The notes: generated from the sequence alone by a model not told the origin. A DNA stretch of 64,000 nucleotides from Lachnospiraceae bacterium (GCA_016280395.1 JAEEGQ010000059.1:1-64000); one strand, 5' to 3'; shown: positions 1-15,280, numbered from the stretch's first letter. Program-made: numbers and translations.

Positions 1-864
<864 letters not shown>

Positions 865-943
865 TCAGGGCATACTAAACCCTGTATATGCTCAACATAA
901 TAGCACTTTTTTTAAGACTTGTAAAGAAGAAGAAATAAGAAGA

Positions 944-5122
<4,179 letters not shown>

Positions 5123-5232
5123 ATCCAAACCTCACTGTTTATTATTTGATGCCGGACCGCAGCCTTTTGTCCTGTTTTCCGGCTCTCTGCTGTTATAACG
5201 ATCAATGTTTTGAAAATGTCGGCAAAAAATAA

Positions 5233-5263
5233 AAAAACCGCAAAATTTTTTTTCGCGGTTTTT
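5233..5263 (-). terminator. Rho-independent terminator of the HD-GYP signalling operon
   Basis: The arms AAAAACCGC and GCGGTTTTT flank an A/T-rich loop. On the minus strand the stem is followed by a run of T, about 65 bp past the stop codon of the HD-GYP gene. The A/T flanks are symmetrical, so it could work in either direction. It separates the signalling operon from the collagen-like gene, which therefore probably has its own promoter in 5123-5230. Confidence 0.75.
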
Positions 5264-5329
5264 ATCATGTATTTTTATAAGCTGAGTGTCACAGCGCCGG
5301 ATCTAAGCCCCCGTGTCTTTCCGTTTGCG

Positions 5330-7744
5330 TCACTTCTTCACCCGGATATCCGTAAGGGCGCACTGGTCGCCCGTTACCGTAACAAAGATGTTCTCGGTCC
5401 TGTCGGTCACCGTTGTGGTGTTTTTTACTTTTATACCGCAGTTTTCGGTGCTCATGACTATCCTGTTGCGCCGGCGTCTGAAGTCGATCCTGCAGTCGTA
5501 GCCGTTCTTGTTGTCTTTTTTCCAGGTGTCCCAGGTATCGAACCCTTCGAGGCGGTTTACCTGGGTATCGTTCTGCGCCGTTCCGTTATAGGTGGCATTC
5601 TCGCCGTCAAGGCGGATACAGGCAAGCTCGCGGTAGCCCGGGCCGTCCGGTTTTCCGTCATCCGAAGAAAAAACAAGGATAAACGGGCAATGCCATATCA
5701 GGTTTGCAGTCGGAAGCGACATAGTGTGGAATACAAGCCGCATCCCGTCCGAAAGCGGGACAGGCTCTGTCCATGCCGATCTGTACCCTTCTATCTGCAC
5801 GTTCGGGATATCGCCCTCCACGCGGTCGATAAAGCTTACTTCCTCTGCGATCCTCGGAATATCCCCTTCCGCAACCTTCACGCCGGTCTCTGCCACTTCC
5901 GTGCTCCTTATGGTGCAATGCTCCCCGGCTATCCCCATATACGCAAACCTTGCGGCATCGGGAAGCGCCACAACGAATACAGTCTCGCGTCCCATTCCCG
6001 ATACGGCCAGCCGTACATGGTCTCTGAACCTTGCTCCGGTAACGGTGTAGGAGACAAGCCGTTCGGTACTGCCGGCAGCAGCATCCTGCCCGCCGCTTTC
6101 TGTCTCCCCGGCGGAAACGTCGATATTTCGTGCGGCATTTGCCACAACGTGGCCGTCAAACCAGATCTCGGCATACTCAAGATAATTCAGTGCCCGTATG
6201 GACCTGTCATCATTATGGGTACAGCCGTCATAAGAATCGAAAAGAACTATGGCAGGAATGAGGGCTTCCGGCCCCGCATCTTTATCGGGTCTTACGGTAA
6301 GCTGTATCCTTATCTCGTTCTCCGACAGCTTTATGCCGTCCGAAACCTCTTCTTTGTACTCGCCAAAGTGCATTTCACCGCCCTTTGCAAGATCCGTATC
6401 GGCCCTGTTCCCGTCATCATCGACCACTCTCATCTGATATTCCGTATCGGCATCTATAAGCTCGACAACCGCCTTTACGAAGTCCGGATCGAATTCCGTA
6501 CCGGCCCCCTTTAAGATCTCCTCCCTGACAGTCCTCTGCGGAAGCGGCTCATTAAAGATACGCCTTGATGTCATGGAGTCGTAAAAATCCGCTACGGCCA
6601 CGATCCTCGCCGCAACAGGGATCTCTTCTCCCTTCAGTCCTTCGGGATATCCCTGTCCGTCATATCTTTCGTGATGCGATCTGGCTCCTTCTTTTAGGAA
6701 CGGGTACTCGGTGATCCCGGAAAGGAGCTCTACGCCCATATCCGCATGCTTCTTGAACACAACGCTCTCTTCCTCGGTCAGGTCGTTCTCGTCGCTCACG
6801 ATGGCATCGGACAGGCTTATCTTTCCGACATCATGGAGCAGTGCTGTATAGTAGATCTCGTCACAGTCTTTTTCGTCATACCCCGCTACTCTCGCAATCT
6901 CCTTTGCATATGAAGCAACGCGCGCCGAACTTCCCCTGGTACGCGGATCCTTTGCATCAATAGCCACGGCGAGTACACCGGCAGTCTGGGAAAACAGACG
7001 CTTCATGCTCTCCTGCTCGGATCTTAAGTGGTTGATCGCTATCCTGTTGGCCGCTTCCACCCTCTCGTTAAGGTCAAGAAAGGCAAAGAGATACACGACG
7101 ATGACCATGATAACGGCCATCATATCCATCCACGAAATGCCGTATATGACAAGCTGCACCAGTGAAGAGGATATGCACCCGACAACGAAGAGATAAAGTG
7201 AAAAAGCAACCTTTCCCTTAAGACGTTTCCTGTGAACGATCATCATCACGAACATGAGAATAAGGATCGAATACGGGAACAGGAAACTGATGAAATACAG
7301 TCCCGATCTATGATAAGTGTTGGTTTCATCAAAGGTATAATACAGTCCCGTAAACTGCGACACGATAACAAGTACAGCGGCAACGCACGCAAAATAATCG
7401 CATATGAGCAGCGGGACCGGAGCACGCTTCAGGCCGCCTTCGCTCACCAGCACATCCTCCATGTACAGGTTAACGCATTCAAGGACGACAACGGTCATAA
7501 GGAAAACCAGAAAGTTGCTTATCCGGACGGCATAGTACCCCGCCTCTCCCGACACGCCGTGGTAAATATATGCCACGCGGTCGGCAAAGAGCCAGGTAGC
7601 AGAACATATTTCCATTGTGAGCAGGATAAGCTTCCTCCGTAACGGAAGTGTCCGCGTAAGCGCGGTAAACAGCGCGATGATCAGACAGATGCTCGCAAGG
7701 CCGAGCATTATGTCTGTCTGGTAACTTTTTAGAAACGCGATCAT
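5330..7744 (-). CDS. Membrane HD-GYP domain protein (putative c-di-GMP phosphodiesterase)
   Basis: The N-terminal 225 residues contain about seven hydrophobic segments, resembling the 7TM sensor modules of signalling proteins. A coiled linker leads into an HD-GYP domain (about 255-440) with ALLHDVGK and HHERYDGQGYP, which carry the metal ligands and the GYP signature. The family hydrolyses cyclic di-GMP in the cytoplasm. About 350 C-terminal residues follow that I do not recognise; they read as beta-rich and are unusual after an HD-GYP domain. The ATG at 7744 has AAGGA 7 nt upstream. It is the last gene of an operon with a response regulator, a hybrid kinase and a second HD-GYP gene, with gaps of 25-52 bp. 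Confidence 0.9.
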   Translation of the reverse strand: MIAFLKSYQTDIMLGLASICLIIALFTALTRTLPLRRKLILLTMEICSATWLFADRVAYIYHGVSGEAGYYAVRISNFLVFLMTVVVLECVNLYMEDVLVSEGGLKRAPVPLLICDYFACVAAVLVIVSQFTGLYYTFDETNTYHRSGLYFISFLFPYSILILMFVMMIVHRKRLKGKVAFSLYLFVVGCISSSLVQLVIYGISWMDMMAVIMVIVVYLFAFLDLNERVEAANRIAINHLRSEQESMKRLFSQTAGVLAVAIDAKDPRTRGSSARVASYAKEIARVAGYDEKDCDEIYYTALLHDVGKISLSDAIVSDENDLTEEESVVFKKHADMGVELLSGITEYPFLKEGARSHHERYDGQGYPEGLKGEEIPVAARIVAVADFYDSMTSRRIFNEPLPQRTVREEILKGAGTEFDPDFVKAVVELIDADTEYQMRVVDDDGNRADTDLAKGGEMHFGEYKEEVSDGIKLSENEIRIQLTVRPDKDAGPEALIPAIVLFDSYDGCTHNDDRSIRALNYLEYAEIWFDGHVVANAARNIDVSAGETESGGQDAAAGSTERLVSYTVTGARFRDHVRLAVSGMGRETVFVVALPDAARFAYMGIAGEHCTIRSTEVAETGVKVAEGDIPRIAEEVSFIDRVEGDIPNVQIEGYRSAWTEPVPLSDGMRLVFHTMSLPTANLIWHCPFILVFSSDDGKPDGPGYRELACIRLDGENATYNGTAQNDTQVNRLEGFDTWDTWKKDNKNGYDCRIDFRRRRNRIVMSTENCGIKVKNTTTVTDRTENIFVTVTGDQCALTDIRVKK

Positions 7745-7769
7745 TTCGAAGTCCTTTCAGTACTTTTCG

Positions 7770-8528
7770 TCATGCCTTTTGTTTCGTGAAAAAATCTTCA
7801 AGGTTCTTAAGCAGCTCCGCTTTACCGATGGTCTTTAAGAAATACCCTTCGGGTTTAAGGGAAACAACCTTCATAACGCTCTCTTTATCGCTCTTTCCCG
7901 TAAGGAACATAACAGGGATGTCGGAAGTCTCGCTGTCGCTGCGGAGCATCTCGAGCACCTGGGGGCCTGTTGTGATCGGCATCTCGTGGTCGAGCAGGAT
8001 AAGATCCACCTTGTTCTTCCCAAGCCACTTTATAGCCTGTAGACCCGAACTTGCCATTGAGACCTTGTAGGAATCCCTTAGCCACCCTCTTACGAGCGCA
8101 AGGTAGTTCGGATCGTCGTCAACAACAAGGATGCTCTTCTGGTACTCTCCTTCGTCGAGTTTCTTTAAGAAAGCGTTGACCGCCTTGATAAACTCATCAT
8201 TGTTCACGGGACGGCTGAAGGTCCTGTGGACCAGCTCCCCCGGGAAACGGTCGCAGACACAGTCAATATCCCCCTGCTCCCCGATGATGATCATCTTGAC
8301 GTCTGTATCGGCCATCTTGTCCGTAAGGAAATGCAGCGTATCTTCGCCCGGCCTTACATCATCATCCATGAACATCACCACAAGTGAAGGGTCTTTCCAC
8401 TTGTCATTGATGGAATCCACGTCCCAGCAGACAAAATCGCATTCCAGCCTTGCGTCCTGGATCTTTTTTACCAGAACACGTGTAAGAAATGTCTGTTTTT
8501 CACCTATCATCAGTATCCTGTGCAGCAT
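7770..8528 (-). CDS. Response regulator with a degenerate and an intact receiver domain
   Basis: This 252-residue protein has two receiver-like halves. The C-terminal half (about 125-250) is a typical REC domain: SILVVDDDPNY supplies the acidic pocket, LILLDHEMP the phosphoacceptor Asp, FLTGKSD the conserved Thr and YFLKTIG the conserved Lys. The N-terminal half begins LHRILMIGEKQTF and lacks a clear acidic pocket, so it is probably a non-phosphorylated pseudo-receiver. There is no DNA-binding domain, so the output is likely protein-protein contact, possibly with the neighbouring kinase or HD-GYP proteins. The ATG at 8528 is chosen over that at 8534 because AAGG then lies 6 nt upstream rather than touching the start codon. 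Confidence 0.85.
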   Translation of the reverse strand: MLHRILMIGEKQTFLTRVLVKKIQDARLECDFVCWDVDSINDKWKDPSLVVMFMDDDVRPGEDTLHFLTDKMADTDVKMIIIGEQGDIDCVCDRFPGELVHRTFSRPVNNDEFIKAVNAFLKKLDEGEYQKSILVVDDDPNYLALVRGWLRDSYKVSMASSGLQAIKWLGKNKVDLILLDHEMPITTGPQVLEMLRSDSETSDIPVMFLTGKSDKESVMKVVSLKPEGYFLKTIGKAELLKNLEDFFTKQKA

Positions 8529-8560
8529 AATCATCCTTTCTGTCCGATGCCGGCTCCTCT

Positions 8561-11500
8561 TTATTCACCAAGGTTTTTCTCCATTTCGTCCCAGCTGAAG
8601 GTCTTAAGCAGCTTCCCGATCTTTGCGAGCCTTTCTTTATCTTCGGCCGGGAGCCTGTATTCCTTAAGCTGTTCAAGAGTCATCTCGACCGCGTCGTAAT
8701 CCATCTGCGGTATGAACTCTTTAAGCGCTTCGTATGCTTCCTTCAGTTCTTCCGGCGATATCTCCGGCTTCCCGGTATCGTCTTCACCGGTATCGTCCGG
8801 GCCTCCGAGCCTGCGGAGCTTTTCGCCCAAAGCCCTGTAATCCGCTATAAGTCTGCCGGTATTTGCGTCGATAAACTCCATATTCTTTGCATTTCCCGCA
8901 TCCTCAAGCTTCTGGCAAAAGGCAGACATTTCAAGGGCACCGATGATCCTCGCGGAACTTTTTAGTGCGTGTACCTTTACGGTGTAAAGCTTTATGTCGC
9001 CTTCCGTATAAGCGTTCCCGATCACCTTTGCGTTATCTTCGAGAGTGTCGAGGAACATGTGCAGTGATGAGATGTAGGCTTCGATACCGCCCGAATTCTT
9101 TATTCCGTCGTCAACGGAGATGCCTTCCACGTCATTAAGCCAGGAAATATCCTCCGACAGTTTTTCGTCTTCTTCGTAAAGGTCGGCGTCATCCGCCTTT
9201 TTCACTATCTCTTCGGGCAGATGCTTCATGATGGCCTGCTCGAGCAGTGCGGTATCTATGGGTTTCGCAAGATATCCGTTGAAGCCCTTTGACTTGTAGA
9301 ATTCCTCTCCTCCGGCAGTTGCGTTCGCCGTGAGCGCGTATACCGGCAGATCCGGCATGGTCTCACGTATCTTTGCGAGAGTCTCGATGCCGTCCATTCC
9401 CGGCATCATGTGGTCGAGAAATACAACGTTGAAGGTGTCCATCTTCAGCTTGTCGAGGCATTCCTTGCCGCTCTCGGCTGTTGTGACAAATACCTTTGTA
9501 GGCTTCAAAAGCCCCTTTATGACGTTAAGGTTCATGGGATTGTCGTCGACCACAAGTATATCGGCATCGGGGGCCACAAACTTAGGAATATATTTCCCGC
9601 TGCCCCTGCTGTTCTCTTCCTCGCGGAAAACGCCGAGTTCTTTGGGATCTGCGATCTTCTGTGTGACGGTCAGGATAAATTCGCTGCCCTGGCCGTAAAC
9701 GCTCTCGCACCACAGCCTTCCGTTCATAAGCTCCGCAAACTGCCTCGAGATATCAAGCCCAAGGCCCGTTCCCTGTATTCCGCTGTTCTTTTCCTCGTCA
9801 AGGCGTTCATATGCGTTGAAGAGACGCTTTAAGTCTTCCGACTTAACTCCTATGCCCGTATCTTTTACGGATATCCTTAAGCTGCAGGACAGGTCGTTTT
9901 TCGAAGTCACGGAAACCTTAAGGGTAAAACCGCCTTCGTCCGTGTATTTTACTGCATTTGTCAAAAGATTCAGCACTATCTGCTTGATCTTTCCGTCGTC
10001 ACCATAAAGCTTCCCCGGAAGTGTCTCGTCAACATCAACGTCAAAGTAAAGCTTCTTTGCATCGGCTCTGACCCTGATCATCGTGACGATGGAACGCAGC
10101 ATATCCGCAATGTCATACTCTTCCTCGACAAGATGCATCTTTCCGGATTCGATCTTCGAAATATCAAGAAGGTCGTTGATGAGGCTTAAAAGCGTTTCAG
10201 CCGCGCTCTTTATGTCAACAGCATTATTCTTGACGGCAAGACTGTAGTTCTTCGGAACACCTGCCGCGTCCTCACGCAGTATCATCTCATCCATGCCTAT
10301 GATGGTATTTATGGGCGTCCTGATCTCATGGGACATATTCGCAAGGAACTGCGACTTTGCCGAGTTGGCGCGTTCTGCCTCTTCCTTTGCTTCCTGTATC
10401 TGCGCATACTGTCTGCGTATGACGGTCCCGTTCATCACACGCCATACTGCAAAGCCCGCGACGGCTACTACGAGCAGTGCAAGGAGCACCCTTACGGAAA
10501 GCAGCTCAAGCAGCTGAGGCTCCTTTCGTATGTTCACCCTTGTATCGGAGAGCACTTCATTCGCTCCCTGCGTCAATATCTGTATGTGAAGGGTATAATT
10601 GCCGTATCCGAGACCTGTAAATTCAAGCGACGAAAGGCCGTTCAGATCGGATGTTATACCACTGTCCTTCGCTCCCTCAAGAAATACGCGTACCAGCGGG
10701 TTTGACAGGGTAAAATCAAGTACCGAGGGCTCTATCGTGATACGTTTTGTCTGCGCCGGGATGACATAGTTTCCTCTTTCGTCAGGGTAAATGAACTCAT
10801 CATCGATATATACCGCGCCCACATTTGTAATGATATGCGCCCGGACGTTTGTATAATCCTTGATGTTAACCTTTGAAACACCGCTCTGCCCGGCAATGTA
10901 AAGGTCTCCGCTTTCATCAAGATAACTATAACAGTGTGCGACGGGCAGGCTCGTCAGGCCGTCCGTAAGCGTATATGTCTTGTATTTGGTAATATTATCG
11001 GCGATCATGCTTTCGGCATCGGTCACATAGAGCCCCTGCGAACAGAGAATCCAGATATCGCTGCCGCTGCCGTTGATCATATCAAAATTGTTGTTGTACG
11101 GGAAGGTTGATACCTCCTTTATTTCCCCGTCCTTTATGTACTGTATTGAATTTGATGTTATCATCCACAGGACATTTCGCTCGCTGTCCGGCTTAAACCG
11201 CATTATGACATCGCTTGTAAGGGTACTGTTGTCCGTAGTCAGGTTTTTCACGGAAGAACCGTCGACAATGTAGAGCCCGCCCCCGTCGGAACCGGCGTAT
11301 ATCTTGCCGTCAAGCCCCTCGCAGACCGTAAGGATCACCGGGTTCTTAAAGCCTTCGCTGCTGCCGTAGGTCTTCTCTATCCTGCCGTCTTTTATGATAA
11401 CTATCCCGTTGTTCGTGCCGGCAAAGATCCTGCCGTCAGGCGCCTCAAAGGTGCATCGTATCTCGTTGCTCGGCATGCCTCCCGCAATATTGAATTCCGT

Positions 11501-12850
11501 AACGTTTTCCCCGCCGTCATACCTGAGGAGCCCAAGTCCGTTTGTAAAGGTCGATACCCAGAGATATCCGGCAGAATCGGCCATAAGACAGCGTATCCTG
11601 GCTCCGTCCGTAAGCCCGGTAAGAGCATTTTCCGTTTCGAGCCCCCTGCTGTCGACAGCCGTTAATCCGGAGTCTGTTCCGATATACATCACATCTTTGT
11701 ATTTGCAGGTCGTATTGACAACGAGGTCCTCTATCCCGACGGACCGGGTGTAATCCAGGAAGTTGTTGGCCACGATCTTCATAACGCCCTGCCGTGAGGA
11801 CGCAAACCACATATTTCCCTGATAATCCGAAGTCACCATCTCGATCGCGTCATTCATCGGCAGGCCGTCGAGCTGTACAAAAAAGCTGTTATCGTCAAGA
11901 TACCCGATGACCGAATCCGAAGTTACCCAGACAACTCCGCAGTCGTAGGACATCCAGTGGATGCTTTCCGCGTCGCCTGTGTCGATCTTTTTCAGCTCGT
12001 CAACCTTTTGTCCGAAGGTCCCGTAATACAGGCAGTTGGCGTTTGAACCAAAATACAGCGTACGCGGCTTAAAAGGATCCGCAAGGATGGTGGTTATTGT
12101 CGCGGTCCCAAGCTCGGAACTGTCGTAATACTCGGTCACTGCGCCGTTTTCAAGAGCAAAGACCGCTCCGTTCTTGGTCTGGCCGAAAACATTGCCTTCA
12201 GAGTCCGAAACCAGCCTTAAGATCCGCTCGTTATTGATCCTTTTGTCATCAACAAGGCGGACCGACATGTCGGAATTGACATAAGCCACTCCCGATGTTG
12301 TCCCGATATACACACGTCCCGTTGCGTCCTCTGCGAAATCGCGTATCGATGCCGATCCGAGACCGTCTTTTTTCGAAAAATGAGTGGTGTCGTAAGGCGT
12401 CATCACAACAACGCCGTTGTCGTTGGTGGCTACCCAGACGCGCTTCCTGCTGTCTTCAAACAGCCCGCGGCCGTTTGTCATGCCCGTGGAAACAGGAACA
12501 CGTTCAAAATACCTGCCGTCATGACGGATGATCCCGCTGTAGCCGCCAATCCAAACATATCCCGCGGAAGACCCAAGGATGCAGTTTGCTTCCGAAGTCG
12601 GCAGGCCGTTTGTTGCGTCATACATGACCGCCGTATATCCGACACCCGGGATCTGCCCCGTTATCGCGTACCCGCCGCCGATGTTATCTGCCGTATCGGT
12701 ATCGTTCACAGGCTGTTCTTCCCGGTTGTTACCGGACTCAAGAGCAGAGACCCCGGCCGGATCACGGCCGGCAAAACCGAGCACTCCGGCAGACAAGAGC
12801 ACTGCCGAAAGGATCGGGGCCGCTATCTTTTTTAGTTTAATATGTCTCAT
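8561..12850 (-). CDS. Hybrid sensor histidine kinase with two-component propeller, REC and HPt domains
   Basis: This 1,429-residue one-protein phosphorelay starts with a signal/anchor segment. An extracytoplasmic array of propeller repeats follows to about residue 690 (motifs such as GYVWIGGYSGI, NMWFASSRQGV, GYLWVSTFTNG). Next come a Y_Y_Y-type beta domain, a transmembrane segment near 783-803, HisKA with SHEIRTPIN (His near 841), HATPase with LLTNAVKYTD and GTGLGLDISRQ, REC with FLDHMMPGMDG (Asp near 1148) and HPt with HALKSSARIIGA (His near 1295). This layout matches hybrid two-component systems that sense carbohydrates. There is no AraC output domain, so the phosphate probably goes to the adjacent response regulator. 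The start has GGAGG 9 nt upstream. Confidence 0.95.
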   Translation of the reverse strand: MRHIKLKKIAAPILSAVLLSAGVLGFAGRDPAGVSALESGNNREEQPVNDTDTADNIGGGYAITGQIPGVGYTAVMYDATNGLPTSEANCILGSSAGYVWIGGYSGIIRHDGRYFERVPVSTGMTNGRGLFEDSRKRVWVATNDNGVVVMTPYDTTHFSKKDGLGSASIRDFAEDATGRVYIGTTSGVAYVNSDMSVRLVDDKRINNERILRLVSDSEGNVFGQTKNGAVFALENGAVTEYYDSSELGTATITTILADPFKPRTLYFGSNANCLYYGTFGQKVDELKKIDTGDAESIHWMSYDCGVVWVTSDSVIGYLDDNSFFVQLDGLPMNDAIEMVTSDYQGNMWFASSRQGVMKIVANNFLDYTRSVGIEDLVVNTTCKYKDVMYIGTDSGLTAVDSRGLETENALTGLTDGARIRCLMADSAGYLWVSTFTNGLGLLRYDGGENVTEFNIAGGMPSNEIRCTFEAPDGRIFAGTNNGIVIIKDGRIEKTYGSSEGFKNPVILTVCEGLDGKIYAGSDGGGLYIVDGSSVKNLTTDNSTLTSDVIMRFKPDSERNVLWMITSNSIQYIKDGEIKEVSTFPYNNNFDMINGSGSDIWILCSQGLYVTDAESMIADNITKYKTYTLTDGLTSLPVAHCYSYLDESGDLYIAGQSGVSKVNIKDYTNVRAHIITNVGAVYIDDEFIYPDERGNYVIPAQTKRITIEPSVLDFTLSNPLVRVFLEGAKDSGITSDLNGLSSLEFTGLGYGNYTLHIQILTQGANEVLSDTRVNIRKEPQLLELLSVRVLLALLVVAVAGFAVWRVMNGTVIRRQYAQIQEAKEEAERANSAKSQFLANMSHEIRTPINTIIGMDEMILREDAAGVPKNYSLAVKNNAVDIKSAAETLLSLINDLLDISKIESGKMHLVEEEYDIADMLRSIVTMIRVRADAKKLYFDVDVDETLPGKLYGDDGKIKQIVLNLLTNAVKYTDEGGFTLKVSVTSKNDLSCSLRISVKDTGIGVKSEDLKRLFNAYERLDEEKNSGIQGTGLGLDISRQFAELMNGRLWCESVYGQGSEFILTVTQKIADPKELGVFREEENSRGSGKYIPKFVAPDADILVVDDNPMNLNVIKGLLKPTKVFVTTAESGKECLDKLKMDTFNVVFLDHMMPGMDGIETLAKIRETMPDLPVYALTANATAGGEEFYKSKGFNGYLAKPIDTALLEQAIMKHLPEEIVKKADDADLYEEDEKLSEDISWLNDVEGISVDDGIKNSGGIEAYISSLHMFLDTLEDNAKVIGNAYTEGDIKLYTVKVHALKSSARIIGALEMSAFCQKLEDAGNAKNMEFIDANTGRLIADYRALGEKLRRLGGPDDTGEDDTGKPEISPEELKEAYEALKEFIPQMDYDAVEMTLEQLKEYRLPAEDKERLAKIGKLLKTFSWDEMEKNLGE

Positions 12851-12902
12851 CCGTTAAGACCTCCAAAGCCGTACCGGTTCACGGTATTGTCCGATTCGCG
12901 GG

Positions 12903-15059
12903 CTATTGATCCTGTCCCTGGTACTTCCTGAGCACTTTTTTCACATCAGCGATGGAATCGAGGAACACTTCTACACATTTCGGATCGAACTGCGTCCCGG
13001 CGCCTTCGCGTATTATCTGTAATGCCTTTTCAAGCGGAAATGCCGGCTTGTACACACGCGGCGAAGCAAGGGCATCAAAAACATCCGCAACAGCCATGAC
13101 GCGTGCTGAAAGCGGTATCACCTGACCGTGCAGCCCCTCGGGATATCCCTTCCCGTCCCATCTTTCATGATGGTAGGCGGCCATATTTCTGGCTTCCTTA
13201 AGGTAGTTCTCGCCCTTGACCGTGCTTATCGCGTTTTCAAGTATCTTCTTTCCGGCCGTTGTATGCGTCTTCATGATCTCATATTCTTCGTCGGTAAGCT
13301 TTTCGGGCTTGTTGAGGATCGTATCGGAGACATTGATCTTCCCGACATCATGGAGCGGAGCTGACATCTCCACGTCCTTTATGTATTTGTCGGTTATCTT
13401 TTCGCTGTAGTAGCCCTTTCTCCTTAAGCCCTCGAGTATTATCCGCACATAGGCCGCAGTCTTTAGGATATGCGCGCCCGTATCCGAGTCGCGGTTTTCG
13501 ACCATATCCGCCATTGTTATGATAAGGCCCGCCTGCATATTGTCGTTTTTCTTTGCAAGAAGGCGTATGCTGCGCATCTGTTCCGATGTTCCCACCGCCA
13601 TCTCGCATACCGAATTATAGAGCCCTTCGAGCTCGTCATCCGTGTGTATGTCAAGCTTTTGCAGTTTCTTCACGTTCTCGTCGAGCTTATCCTGATCCCC
13701 GATATTCTGCATGAACCCGTCAATGCTCTTTTCAAGGCTCCCTATCGGGTATATCAGGTAGGTCCTTGCGGATTTCAGTCCGTAAGACAGTATCAGTGCA
13801 AAAACCCCTGCAAACATGAGCATCATGTTCAGTATGAGCTTCCTGACATATCCCGAATATCCTGCCGTTGAAACGTCTACGCCTATGTATGCGGCGCATT
13901 CCCCGTTCATATCGAAGATCGGGTTCATGAGGCATATATAGCTTCCCTCACGCGTATTTACCCTGATCGGTTCGATCCTGCCGCCTCTTAGGAGTTCCGG
14001 CATGGCCGGCCGCAATATTTCTTCCGCTTCGTGTCTTTCTCCGAGCTTCCCTCCCATGTAAAAATACGGATCGGAATCAAACACGGTGTAGACTCCATCT
14101 GCCTTTATCCTGCATACGGTCAGGCGTTCCGCATCCGGGAAACTCTTTATGATCTTGCGGAGATTGTTGTGGGCGGTCGCATAATCCTTGTTGTCCATAG
14201 CATAATCGTAAGGTGTCATGCCACTCTCAAGGATGTCGTCCACCGTATCCGGCTCGACGTACATGGCTGCAAGCGAGGCCATGCTTGCTGCTGTTTTCAT
14301 GCTGTTCGAGACCTCGCTCTCATAAGCGAGCTTTGAGCTTACCCACATAAACGCGACAAGGAGCAGCACCGTTGCGGCCATCAGCATAAGGCTTATCCTT
14401 ACCTTGATGGATGTCCCTTCTTTTCTCTTTTCCCTGTTAATCGTCCTTATCTCGTCAAGCGCCAGCGGTGCCTGCTTCCAGCCGCTCGTCCTGATCTTAC
14501 GGCGGGTCTCTTTCGGGATCAGGTGTATCATGAGAAAAGCAGCCACCACAGCGATGCCTTTGTCGACTATGTTTATAGCAAGGATGAAGAGCATTGAGAC
14601 AAGGTAGTTCAATACAGGTACAGAGCCCGAAACGGAATTTGCGGTCTCCGCCATAAAAGGAAACTGGATGCCGCCCAAAAGCAGCCATTGGAACGCAGTC
14701 CCGACAACGCCGCCGATAAGCGCGAGCAGGCCGACAAAGAGGACTATATTCTTTTTGGATTTGTATCTCTCGTTTCTTGTGAACCACGAAGACATAACGG
14801 CTATCAGGATGCCTATGAATACATAATAGACCGAATCCGCCGCAAAGATCTCACATATAAAGTTGGTCGCAACGGCTGTGAGGACGCCCGGGAAAGTACC
14901 GCACAGGGCGGCAGTGAAGATGGTCCCGACGGTATCAAGGTAAAGCGGCACGTTCAGCCTGTTCATGACAAAATTGAGCAGCACATTGAGCAGCGTACAG
15001 CCGATCACCGCCAGCACACGGATCACCCGGTATTTATCTATCTTTCTGAAGCTGTTCAT
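12903..15059 (-). CDS. Membrane HD-GYP protein with extracytoplasmic sensor
   Basis: This 718-residue protein has a multi-span N-terminal region (about residues 10-180) whose LYLDTVGTIFTAALCGTFPG stretch resembles integral-membrane sensor or ECF-like modules. A further transmembrane helix comes near residue 220, then a Cache-like sensor segment, another helix and a coiled linker. The C-terminal HD-GYP domain (about 510-710) carries APLHDVGK and HHERWDGKGYP, so it should cleave c-di-GMP. The frame is open upstream to 15266, but ATG 15059 is preferred: AAAGGAG lies just upstream, the hydrophobic domain begins right after it, and the extra upstream residues look non-coding. An adjacent GTG at 15062 is an alternative. 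It is first in the signalling operon. Confidence 0.88.
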   Translation of the reverse strand: MNSFRKIDKYRVIRVLAVIGCTLLNVLLNFVMNRLNVPLYLDTVGTIFTAALCGTFPGVLTAVATNFICEIFAADSVYYVFIGILIAVMSSWFTRNERYKSKKNIVLFVGLLALIGGVVGTAFQWLLLGGIQFPFMAETANSVSGSVPVLNYLVSMLFILAINIVDKGIAVVAAFLMIHLIPKETRRKIRTSGWKQAPLALDEIRTINREKRKEGTSIKVRISLMLMAATVLLLVAFMWVSSKLAYESEVSNSMKTAASMASLAAMYVEPDTVDDILESGMTPYDYAMDNKDYATAHNNLRKIIKSFPDAERLTVCRIKADGVYTVFDSDPYFYMGGKLGERHEAEEILRPAMPELLRGGRIEPIRVNTREGSYICLMNPIFDMNGECAAYIGVDVSTAGYSGYVRKLILNMMLMFAGVFALILSYGLKSARTYLIYPIGSLEKSIDGFMQNIGDQDKLDENVKKLQKLDIHTDDELEGLYNSVCEMAVGTSEQMRSIRLLAKKNDNMQAGLIITMADMVENRDSDTGAHILKTAAYVRIILEGLRRKGYYSEKITDKYIKDVEMSAPLHDVGKINVSDTILNKPEKLTDEEYEIMKTHTTAGKKILENAISTVKGENYLKEARNMAAYHHERWDGKGYPEGLHGQVIPLSARVMAVADVFDALASPRVYKPAFPLEKALQIIREGAGTQFDPKCVEVFLDSIADVKKVLRKYQGQDQ

Positions 15060-15211
15060 CACCAACGGATCTCCTTTACGGGCAAGATGCATCCCGTCAA
15101 TCTGAAAAATGGTAAAGATACTCATTGCATAGTGTATCACAATACCCGAAAAAAAACAATGCTCACAGCAGGCAGATACACCTGCCCTTAAGGACATTAT
15201 TCCGTTCTTAC

Positions 15212-15240
15212 TTGACATCACCCCAAACATGTGATATTTT
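15212..15240 (+). promoter_or_regulatory. Promoter of feoAB
   Basis: TTGACA at 15212-15217 is followed by a 17-nt spacer and TATTTT at 15235-15240, preceded by TG in an extended -10 arrangement (TGATATTTT). It lies about 90 bp upstream of the feoAB start codon. I could not make out a convincing Fur or DtxR-type operator palindrome. Confidence 0.7.
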
Positions 15241-15280
15241 CTGTATCGGATCGAGTTAGACGACACTAATTTTTTTGTTT

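Noticed and set aside
5210-6514. 434-codon plus-strand frame
   Set aside because: It lies opposite a clear HD-GYP gene, has no ribosome site, and its product is an Arg/Pro/Cys-rich shadow.
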